A program made the translations under genes and the position numbers. 23,133 bases of DNA from JBHIET01 sp046760785 (GTDB lineage: Bacteria > Chloroflexota > Anaerolineae > B4-G1). Of the stretch, positions 15,635 to 21,317 are shown in pieces. The stretch covers positions 1-23,133 of the forward strand of contig JBHIET010000054.1 in NCBI GenBank assembly GCA_046760785.1. Direction: 5' to 3'. A model generated the notes under the pieces. The model ran no database searches. It saw only the letters and a program-made list of their open reading frames with translations, and had not been told where the DNA came from. Position 1 is the stretch's first letter. The number at the start of each line of letters is the position of its first letter.

Positions 15635-16158
15635 TGAAGTACGTCATTACTGTTGAGGGGGATACCTTTGAGATTGAGGTGGGCCGTGGGGGACAGGTAT
15701 GGGTCAATTGCCGTCCATACACGGTAGATCTCCAGGGCGTGGACGGTCTGCCTGAGTATTCGCTGCTGGTGGATCACCGCTCTTACGAGGCTCACGTCGA
15801 GGGGGCCGAAGGGGATGAGTGCCAGATGGTGGTGGCTGGTCGTCTGTATCGGGCCCGCTTACAGCAGCAAGAGCGAAGCTGTCCCAAGGATCGCGCGGCC
15901 CGATCATGCTTCTCTGGGACGGGGGAAGTGTGCGCCCCCCTGCCCGGTCTGTTGGTGGCGATGCCTGTGGCAGTGGGGCAACAGGTGAAGCAGGGAGAGG
16001 TAGTGGCGGTACTGGAATCTATGAAGATGAACCTGGAACTCCATGCGCCGTGGGGGGGGGTGGTGCAGGCGGTCCACGGAACCCCGGGGACGGACGTTGC
16101 CCAGGGGGAGATACTGGCGGTCATCGGGGCGGAGCAACCTGGGGAACGTGAGTCGTGA
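15634..16158 (+). CDS. accB: Biotin carboxyl carrier subunit of acyl-CoA carboxylase
   Basis: A 174-residue carrier that shuttles carboxybiotin between the upstream biotin carboxylase and the carboxyltransferase. The biotinyl domain (about 97-166) has the canonical ESMKM with biotinylated lysine K131. The N-terminal 80 residues (MKYVITVEGDTFEIEV onward) resemble the short beta-rich segment that precedes the biotinyl domain in this carboxylase type. They differ from E. coli AccB, and a Cys/Arg-rich linker joins the two parts. The start overlaps the accC stop as TGATG, so it depends on translational coupling; an upstream in-frame GTG at 15625 lies in the repeat. A run of nine G (16052-16060) sits nine codons after the biotin lysine, inside the conserved domain. 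The final residues (GERES) come from GTGAGTCGTGAATGGTG-like spacer sequence. Confidence 0.93.
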   Translation: MKYVITVEGDTFEIEVGRGGQVWVNCRPYTVDLQGVDGLPEYSLLVDHRSYEAHVEGAEGDECQMVVAGRLYRARLQQQERSCPKDRAARSCFSGTGEVCAPLPGLLVAMPVAVGQQVKQGEVVAVLESMKMNLELHAPWGGVVQAVHGTPGTDVAQGEILAVIGAEQPGERES

Positions 16159-16343
16159 ATGGTGAACGGGCAGTGTGATCTCCAGCCTAGCATGTGCCAG
16201 GTCACGGTCGAGGACGATCTCGTCTCCCACCAAGGTCGGCACAGGCCGCAGTGACAATCCAGCGGTACAGGGTTGGCGTCGGGCGCATCTATAATCTGGG
16301 GGAGTATCAATTGAAGAACCGGTCCAGTGCCGGTCGAGCGCGT

Positions 16344-16365
16344 CCTGAGCTTGTCGAAGGGTAGG
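16344..16365. repeat. CCTGAGC-type dispersed repeat, intergenic copy
   Basis: CCTGAGCTTGTCGAAGGGT is the intergenic counterpart of the copy at 15608-15629 (19 of 22 identical). It lies 7 bases upstream of the long palindrome at 16373-16480 and may be part of the same composite element. Confidence 0.65.
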
Positions 16366-16372
16366 CTCTTTA

Positions 16373-16480
16373 GGTTGAGTAGCCCCGCAGGGGCACGCCG
16401 AAACCCAGGGCCGTATCGAGACCAAGCGGGTGATCTGTAGAGCTGCTCGCTTGGTTTCGATATGCCTTCGGCACTCAACC
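16373..16480. repeat. Long imperfect palindrome with a side hairpin
   Basis: Three arm blocks pair in nested order. The outer block is GGTTGAGT (16373-16380) with ACTCAACC (16473-16480), 8/8. The middle block is GCCGAA (16397-16402) with TTCGGC (16467-16472), 6/6. The inner block is GTATCGAGACCAAGCG (16413-16428) with 16448-16463, 14/16. The left arm carries its own perfect hairpin, GCCCC-GCA-GGGGC (16382-16394), absent from the right arm. The apical loop is about 19 bases. Folded single strands would therefore be branched. I infer a dispersed, perhaps mobile, element. Confidence 0.7.
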
Positions 16481-16488
16481 AGCGCTCG

Positions 16489-16668
16489 CTACCCCAAGAT
16501 TTGCATACGCCCGTTGGCGTCGTAGCCGGGGGGGCAGGCGATCCGCTCTGCCTCCTTGGCCCGTAACGGAAGCACCATTGACAGGGATACCTCCCGTCTC
16601 AACCGGGCGCGAGACATGTTGATGTGCTCCCTGGTTGCCCGCTGCAATGTTTGGAAACTCTCTTGCGA
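16489..16668 (-). pseudogene. Possible gene remnant encoding about 59 residues
   Basis: On the minus strand a 59-codon open stretch begins just after a TGA (16671-16669) and ends at TAG (16491-16489), 8 bases from the palindrome edge. It reads SQESFQTLQRATREHIN, then MSRARLRREVSLSM, then AKEAERIACPPGYDANGRM. The composition resembles a real protein more than a chance frame does. The only ATG starts (16617, 42 residues, and later) have no ribosome-binding site. I do not recognise a family. It could be the C-terminal remnant of a larger gene, a small gene, or chance. Confidence 0.3.
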
Positions 16669-16698
16669 TCATCAAGCCCCCGTCAGGGATCTGCGTTT

Positions 16699-16725
16699 TT
16701 GAGTTTATGCAAAGTATGCTATAAT
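16699..16725 (+). promoter_or_regulatory. Extended -10 promoter of the recombinase gene
   Basis: A perfect TATAAT (16720-16725) is preceded by TGC, giving an extended -10. A TTGAGT -35-like hexamer (16699-16704) is only 15 bp away, but extended -10 promoters tolerate a poor -35. AAGGA (16751-16755) lies 7 bases before the ATG at 16763. Confidence 0.7.
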
Positions 16726-16762
16726 AAATCAGAAATTGGGTTACGTCGTAAAGGAATATGTG

Positions 16763-17653
16763 ATGCAGGTACAGGTTGAAGAGTTCCTCCGTTTTGTCTC
16801 GGTGGAGAGAGGTTACTCGGATCATACCATCGCAGCCTATCGCAATGACCTCGTCCAGTTCTTAACCTATGTGGTAGGTGGAAAGGTCTCTTTCTGGCGA
16901 GAGGTGAGTCGGACACATGTCCTGGACTACATCCTATACTTGAAGAAACGCGAATATGCCCCTGCGACTGTAGCCCGCAAGATTGCGGCTGTCAAATCAT
17001 TTTTTCATTTCCTGGTAACCGATGGCGTGCTCCAGGATGATCCGACCGCTGCGGTGGATTCGCCCCAGGTGAGCAAGCATCTGCCACATCCGCTGAGCCA
17101 AGAGGAGGTAGCTCGCCTGTTGGCAGAACCGGCCAAGTCTAACTCAGCGAAAGCGCTGCGGGATTGGGCTCTGCTCGAGTTGATGTACGCGACCGGTATG
17201 CGGGCCAGTGAGGTTACCGGGCTCGAAATGGACGCAGTGGACCTGGAGGCCGGAACGGTGCGCTGCGTGGGCAAAGGGGGCAAGGAGCGCATCCTGCCTC
17301 TGCATGAACGTGCGCGGGATGCGCTCGGGGCTTACCTTGAGGGAGGCCGCGTCAGGTTGCTACGGGGACAAGACGAAAAAGCGTTGTTTGTCAATCACCG
17401 GGGGCAGCGTTTGACCCGGCAGGGGCTCTGGCTGATCGTTAGGGAGTGTGCTGCGGCCGCCGGTATCGAACGCAAGGTGACTCCCCACACGCTGCGTCAT
17501 TCTTTCGCCACCCACTTGCTTGACGGCGGGGCTGGGCTGCGCGAAGTCCAGCAATTGCTAGGCCACACCAATATCTCCAGCACGCAGGTTTATACCGAGG
17601 TTTCCACCCGGCGTAAGCGAGAGGCCTACGACAAGGCTCATCCGCGAGCATAG
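16763..17653 (+). CDS. XerC/XerD-type tyrosine recombinase
   Basis: A 296-residue site-specific recombinase, the size of XerC/XerD, which resolve chromosome dimers at dif. The N-terminal SAM-like core-binding domain spans about 1-90. The catalytic domain has all expected residues: R147 (ATGMRASEV), K171 or K174 (GKGGKERILPL), H242 and R245 (PHTLRHSFATHL), H268 (LLGHTNISST) and the nucleophile Y277 (QVYTEVS). The usual YTHV is YTEV here. The ATG at 16763 is chosen because AAGGA lies 7 bases upstream; an in-frame TTG at 16736 lacks a site. Only one Xer is in the window, so I leave open whether it is XerC, XerD, a single-recombinase system or an integrase. No dif-like site is recognised nearby, but a long palindrome lies 283 bases upstream. 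Confidence 0.92.
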   Translation: MQVQVEEFLRFVSVERGYSDHTIAAYRNDLVQFLTYVVGGKVSFWREVSRTHVLDYILYLKKREYAPATVARKIAAVKSFFHFLVTDGVLQDDPTAAVDSPQVSKHLPHPLSQEEVARLLAEPAKSNSAKALRDWALLELMYATGMRASEVTGLEMDAVDLEAGTVRCVGKGGKERILPLHERARDALGAYLEGGRVRLLRGQDEKALFVNHRGQRLTRQGLWLIVRECAAAAGIERKVTPHTLRHSFATHLLDGGAGLREVQQLLGHTNISSTQVYTEVSTRRKREAYDKAHPRA

Positions 17654-17654
17654 C

Positions 17655-17680
17655 GTTCGCCCGAGCTCGCGCCGAAGGCC
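17655..17680. repeat. GTTCG..GAGCTC..CGAAG dispersed repeat
   Basis: This segment starts directly after the recombinase stop codon and matches 3078-3103 at 21 of 26 positions, including the GAGCTC core. It also shares GAGCTCGC and CCGAAGG with the copy at the accC end. It fills most of the start of the 71-base gap before the PH/SHOCT gene. Confidence 0.6.
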
Positions 17681-17724
17681 GTCAGGCAATCTTCATTTCA
17701 CACTCTCCATTTTGAGGAGGCACA

Positions 17725-18369
17725 ATGAGTTACGTCAGCAAGCTATTGTCACGCAACGAGCGCGTCGTACGAGTCGCCCGCGATCACTGGGTTACGCTAC
17801 TGCTCACGATCCTGGTTGACGCTGCCATCGGCGTCGTCATCATCGGGCTCTCGGTATTGGGGATCATCCTCTCCCCGCCCTGGACGTGGTTCGGCTTTTT
17901 ACTGCTGGTTGTGCCTATCATTCACCTCGTGCTCCACATCTGGGCGTGGTGGAACAGGCAATACATCATCACCACTCGGCGCATCATCCAGGTCACGGGG
18001 GCATTCAACAAGCGGGTGTCCGATACCTTGCTGGGGAAAGTCAACGACATCGTGATGGAACAATCGGCGCTGGGGCGTGTGCTCAACTTTGGCGACATCG
18101 AAATCATCAGCGGCTCCGAAAGCGGCATCGATGTCTTTCATCGCCTCGCCAGTCCTATAGAGTTTAAGAAGGACCTGCTTGATCAGAAGGAATCGCTCGG
18201 CAGCCTGGATGCTTTTGAAGAACGGGCGAGGCATGTGCTGAGCACCGAAGCGCCAAGTGTCGGTGATGTCCCTGAACTGATTGCCGAGTTGGACGAATTG
18301 CGCCAGAAAGGCTTGATTACCGAGGCGGAGTTCGAGGGGAAGAAACGGCAGTTGCTGAACAGGATTTAG
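17725..18369 (+). CDS. PH-domain (YdbS/YdbT-like) membrane protein with C-terminal SHOCT motif
   Basis: A 214-residue membrane protein. Two hydrophobic stretches (about 25-47 and 52-73) are followed by a bacterial PH-like domain. Its hallmark starts RQYIITTRRIIQVTGAF (78-94) and continues through the LGKVNDIVMEQSALGRVLNFGDIEI region. A short linker leads to a SHOCT-type C-terminal helix pair, ELIAELDELRQKGLITEAEF (about 183-202). SHOCT motifs are small oligomerisation or anchoring tails found on membrane proteins. GAGGAGG stands 5-6 bases before the ATG. It begins 71 bases after the recombinase and is followed 21 bases later by the purine phosphorylase gene, so the latter two are probably co-transcribed. 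The molecular function of this family is not established. Confidence 0.85.
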   Translation: MSYVSKLLSRNERVVRVARDHWVTLLLTILVDAAIGVVIIGLSVLGIILSPPWTWFGFLLLVVPIIHLVLHIWAWWNRQYIITTRRIIQVTGAFNKRVSDTLLGKVNDIVMEQSALGRVLNFGDIEIISGSESGIDVFHRLASPIEFKKDLLDQKESLGSLDAFEERARHVLSTEAPSVGDVPELIAELDELRQKGLITEAEFEGKKRQLLNRI

Positions 18370-18390
18370 AGCTGTGAGAGGGGGACTCCA

Positions 18391-19233
18391 ATGTCTGCAT
18401 CCTTCTCGCGGTCGCATTTCGAGGCTGCCGCTGTGACGATACGGGGTCGGACGCGGCTTCGACCGAAGGTTGGCCTGATTCTTGGCTCCGGTCTCAACCC
18501 ATTGGCGGAGGCTGTCGAGGATGGCACTGCAATCTCCTACAGTGAACTCCCTCACTTCCCCATCACAACTGTGGAAGGACACACTGGTCGGATGATCGTT
18601 GGGCGGCTGGAAGGGCAAGTTGTGGTGGTGATGCAGGGACGTGCCCACTACTACGAGGGTTACTCGATGGCCGAGGTCACCTTCCCCGTGCGTGTGATGC
18701 AGGTCCTGGGCATCGAAACGCTGATCGTTACCAACGCAGCCGGCGGCCTCAATCCGGAGTTCCAAGCGGGAGACGTGATGCTCGTCACCGACCACGTCAA
18801 CTTGATCGGGATGAGCGGGCTGAACCCCCTGCGCGGCCCCAATCTCGATGAGTTCGGGCCGCGCTTTCCAGATATGTCGGGGGCGTATGACGCCAACTTG
18901 CAGGCGCTCGCCAGGCAAGCCGCAGATAACGCGAGGGTGCCCCTGCGGGAAGGCGTGTACGTCTGCCTGGCCGGTCCCAATTTTGAGACGCCCGCCGAGC
19001 TGCGGTTTCTGCGCCTGATCGGGGCGGATGCTGTAGGCATGTCCACTGCGCCCGAAGTAATCGTCGCCCGGCACGGCGGCACGCGGGTACTGGGGCTCTC
19101 CGGTATCAGTAACGTTCCGCCGGTCGCGGGTACGCCATCGGTGAAGACGACTCACGAGGAGGTACTTGAGGCCGGTCGCGTTTTGGCACCACGGCTGGAG
19201 ACCGTCATTCGCGGGGTGTTGAGAGCACTATGA
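18391..19233 (+). CDS. Purine nucleoside phosphorylase, trimeric class (PNP-I)
   Basis: This enzyme splits purine nucleosides with phosphate to free base and (deoxy)ribose 1-phosphate in purine salvage. The 280 residues align well with the mammalian-type trimeric enzyme: S33 (LGSGLN), R84 and H86 (GRAHYYEG) for phosphate and ribose, E199 (GPNFETPAE) and N241 (SGISNV) for the base, M217 (VGMSTAPE). The Glu/Asn pair predicts a 6-oxopurine (inosine/guanosine) preference and argues against methylthioadenosine phosphorylase. The ribosome-binding site GAGGGGG lies about 7 bases before the ATG at 18391. The stop overlaps the next ATG (ATGA), so the membrane protein downstream is translationally coupled. 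Confidence 0.93.
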   Translation: MSASFSRSHFEAAAVTIRGRTRLRPKVGLILGSGLNPLAEAVEDGTAISYSELPHFPITTVEGHTGRMIVGRLEGQVVVVMQGRAHYYEGYSMAEVTFPVRVMQVLGIETLIVTNAAGGLNPEFQAGDVMLVTDHVNLIGMSGLNPLRGPNLDEFGPRFPDMSGAYDANLQALARQAADNARVPLREGVYVCLAGPNFETPAELRFLRLIGADAVGMSTAPEVIVARHGGTRVLGLSGISNVPPVAGTPSVKTTHEEVLEAGRVLAPRLETVIRGVLRAL

Positions 19234-20099
19234 CGATTCTCATACAATGGCTGATTGAGCGCGTCTGGATCCTCTACGTTGTGTGCGCCATCGGCGTCCT
19301 GATCTACGCGGTGCGCGCATTGGCTGCCCATCGAGAACGGAGCCTGGCTCTGTTCACGCTCGAACGGGAGACCGCCACCGCGCGAGCTATACAGGCCTGG
19401 GCCATGGCCCTGGTCTTCACCATCATCGGGGCAGCCGTTTTCGCTGGCATCACTTTCATTCTGCCCGGCCTGGATACAGGTAATCTTCTCGCAACACCTA
19501 CGTTGATGGCTGGCCTGGAGTTTCCCGCCCCCGTTATCACGCCTGCACCCAGCCCCACACCTGGCTTCCTGGTGCCGACTTTCACCCCCGTAGCCACGAG
19601 CGCGCCGGTTCCCACGCCTGCTCCGCCAGAGCCAGCCGAAACCCCCACCCCGGCACTGACCGATACGCCAGAGGCCGCCACCTCGGGCGAGGTACACGTT
19701 CGCTTCGGAGATTTCGCGGAGCTGATCGGCTACGATGTGCCGGCTGCTGATATTACCACGACACAGCCTCTGCTGCTCACTCTACACTGGCAAGCGCTGG
19801 AGGGGAGGGCCCCGATGAACTATCTGGTGTTCACCCATCTCCTGTCGGCGGATGGCCGCCTCATCGCACAGCACGACGGTGCTCCTGCCAGTGGAGCCAG
19901 CCCTACCACCGGCTGGGTTCCCGGTGAGACTATTGTAGACCCTCACCCGATGGAGTTTAAGCCAGAGTTCCGCGACTACACCGGCACGGCAATTATCGCC
20001 GTCGGTCTGTACGACCCGAGCGATCCGGGTGCCCGAGTCCTGACCGATACAGGGGACGATCGTGTCGTCCTGCCCATCACGATCAACGTCACCTCCTGA
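19230..20099 (+). CDS. Membrane-anchored beta-rich extracytoplasmic protein with Thr/Pro linker
   Basis: I do not recognise a named family for this 289-residue protein. Two membrane segments (about 11-30 and 56-79) are followed by a long Thr/Pro/Ala-rich linker (97-152, with repeats such as PTPAPP and ETPTPAL). A C-terminal beta-rich domain (153-289) contains PLLLTLHWQALEGRAP, YLVFTHLLSADGRLIAQHDG and TGWVPGETIVDPH. That last domain resembles the beta-sandwich found at the end of large Chloroflexota membrane proteins, by recollection of the pattern HWQA...FVHLLDADGRLVAQHDG. It overlaps the PNP stop as ATGA and ends 63 bases before a strong terminator, so it closes this operon. The topology probably places the beta domain outside. 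No enzymatic residues are evident. Confidence 0.8.
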   Translation: MTILIQWLIERVWILYVVCAIGVLIYAVRALAAHRERSLALFTLERETATARAIQAWAMALVFTIIGAAVFAGITFILPGLDTGNLLATPTLMAGLEFPAPVITPAPSPTPGFLVPTFTPVATSAPVPTPAPPEPAETPTPALTDTPEAATSGEVHVRFGDFAELIGYDVPAADITTTQPLLLTLHWQALEGRAPMNYLVFTHLLSADGRLIAQHDGAPASGASPTTGWVPGETIVDPHPMEFKPEFRDYTGTAIIAVGLYDPSDPGARVLTDTGDDRVVLPITINVTS

Positions 20100-20162
20100 T
20101 GACAGATTGCGTCGTGGCTTGACACGCGGCCGGCGTTGATGCAGACCGGGCCTGGCAGCAAA

Positions 20163-20192
20163 AAGCCCGCTTGATAGCGGGCTTCATCTTTT
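20163..20192. terminator. Bidirectional rho-independent terminator
   Basis: AAGCCCGC (20163-20170), loop TTGATA, GCGGGCTT (20177-20184): a perfect 8-bp stem. On the plus strand CATCTTTT follows. On the minus strand the stem is followed directly by a T-rich run from the A-tract at 20160-20164, which makes a better signal. It ends the PNP/membrane protein transcript and the convergent secreted-protein transcript. Confidence 0.85.
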
Positions 20193-20206
20193 ACTCCCAG
20201 TTGATC

Positions 20207-21178
20207 CTACCACCACGGCAGGAAGAAGGTCTGCGTAGTAGCCGTCAAGCTACCATACGTCACGGTTACGTCAATCACCACCCTCTGCCCTGGAGAGGAC
20301 TGAAGGATCTCGAAACTGAGCCGCGTGAAACCGCTGCCGTTGGTAGGGGCGAACTCGTAAGATTGATCCCCCGACTGATAATGGACTATCACCCTGACGG
20401 CTGCTCCCTCAACCGGCTGCTGTCGCTGGTCATTTACATAGACAAAGACCGTCTGAGTGCCCTGCCGCCCGGTGATGACATACCGCACCGAAGCGCTGGT
20501 GTTTAGTTTTGTGACTGTGGGCTCCGGGGGGTTATCAGTGACCTTGATTATGTTGTTATAATAGTTCTCGTCGAGAACATCGAAGCGTTCAACGTAGATT
20601 TCTCCCAGTTTGGTCAAGCGCATCTGTGAACCGGAAAGAACTTCAGGGTGCCACTCCATCCGCGCCCGTTGGAAGTACTGCACGATGTACCCATCCTCAT
20701 AAATGAACTCGGAGCGAGGATAGCCGAAGATATCCAGTCCTCCGTTCTCGCGGAAGTAGTCAAGAAACGCATAGGAAACCACGTGGCCTGTCTCGGGGAA
20801 GTAATGGTGGAGGGCACTGTTGCGGGAGGGGATCTGCTCTTGACTGGCTGGAGGAAAATCATAACCCAGTTCGTCAACCAGCAACCCCAGTTGCACTTTG
20901 TAAGGGTCGGGGTTGTAGGGGTGCCATTCCATCCGGGCGTTCTGGAAGTACTGCACCCGCAGCCCGAGCCTGGGATCGTTGAACGCTTCTGTGATAGGGA
21001 AACCGAAGATTCCGAGCCCCCCTCGCGTGTCGAAGAGCTCAAGGAACTCGCTACATACCCAGTGGCCAGTCTCGGCGAAGTAGCGGCAGTCCGGGGCTTG
21101 TGAGTGCGTGGCAGACGCGCTGCCAAGAAGCGCGGTGGCTATCACTGCCACTATTAGAAGGGATCGCGCGCGTCTCAT
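20207..21178 (-). CDS. Secreted protein with two YF-ETGH...ARMEWHP repeats and an Ig-like C-terminal domain
   Basis: A 323-residue exported protein. The signal peptide is residues 1 to about 28 (MRRARSLLIVAVIATALLGS). Two copies of a repeat of about 53 residues follow: 33-87 (YFAETGHWVCSEFLELF ... GGLGIFGFPITEAF ... VQYFQNARMEWHP) and 126-178 (YFPETGHVVSYAFLDYF ... GGLDIFGYPRSEFI ... VQYFQRARMEWHP). The pattern recalls LGFP-like cell-surface repeats, but I cannot assign it firmly. The C-terminal 95 residues (TVFVYVNDQRQQPVEGAAVR to the end) look like a bacterial Ig-like or invasin-type beta domain. The ATG at 21178 has only a G-rich upstream (GGGGGCGGAAAG). It has its own promoter and stops 15 bases before the shared terminator. 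A role at the cell surface is inferred. Confidence 0.82.
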   Translation of the reverse strand: MRRARSLLIVAVIATALLGSASATHSQAPDCRYFAETGHWVCSEFLELFDTRGGLGIFGFPITEAFNDPRLGLRVQYFQNARMEWHPYNPDPYKVQLGLLVDELGYDFPPASQEQIPSRNSALHHYFPETGHVVSYAFLDYFRENGGLDIFGYPRSEFIYEDGYIVQYFQRARMEWHPEVLSGSQMRLTKLGEIYVERFDVLDENYYNNIIKVTDNPPEPTVTKLNTSASVRYVITGRQGTQTVFVYVNDQRQQPVEGAAVRVIVHYQSGDQSYEFAPTNGSGFTRLSFEILQSSPGQRVVIDVTVTYGSLTATTQTFFLPWW

Positions 21179-21239
21179 CTTTCCGCCCCCGTCTTGCCTT
21201 ACGATTTGATGACCGCGTTACCGGGGTAAACCTGCTATA

Positions 21240-21268
21240 ATCTTACACCATATCCACCAGGCAGTCAA
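21240..21268 (-). promoter_or_regulatory. Promoter of the secreted repeat-protein gene
   Basis: On the minus strand TTGACT (21268-21263) and TAAGAT (21245-21240) are exactly 17 bp apart, about 60 bases upstream of the ATG at 21178. It lies in the 139-base gap after lysS, in which I see no terminator, so read-through from lysS is also possible. Confidence 0.6.
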
Positions 21269-21317
21269 TAGGATAGCAGTACTATGGTACTACTACAAGC
21301 CCAACAGAAACTTCCAT

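Larger units (their letters stand above)
16159..16735. other. Gene-free interval rich in repeats
   Basis: This 577-base gap separates the lipid operon from the recombinase. It begins with GAATGGTGAACGG-like spacer, then about 150 bases (16190-16335) in which I see no start site or recognisable product. Next come the CCTGAGC repeat (16344-16365), a long imperfect palindrome (16373-16480), a minus-strand coding-like fragment (16489-16668) and the recombinase promoter (16699-16725). Confidence 0.6.

Noticed and set aside
15792..16478. Minus-strand frames running from accB through the spacer and palindrome
   Set aside because: They overlap the biotinyl domain in antisense and include peptides (PFDKLRT, LRQAQD) that are the standard translations of the CCTGAGC repeat, so they do not indicate a gene.
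17899..19155. A 418-codon open frame on the minus strand opposite the PH/SHOCT and PNP genes
   Set aside because: It is antisense to two well-supported genes, has no recognisable domain or ribosome-binding site, and spans the gap between them as expected for GC-rich shadow frames.
21264..21317. Hairpin AGTAC-TATG-GTACT after lysS as a terminator
   Set aside because: The stem is only 5 bp, A/T-containing, and no T-tract follows on the minus strand.
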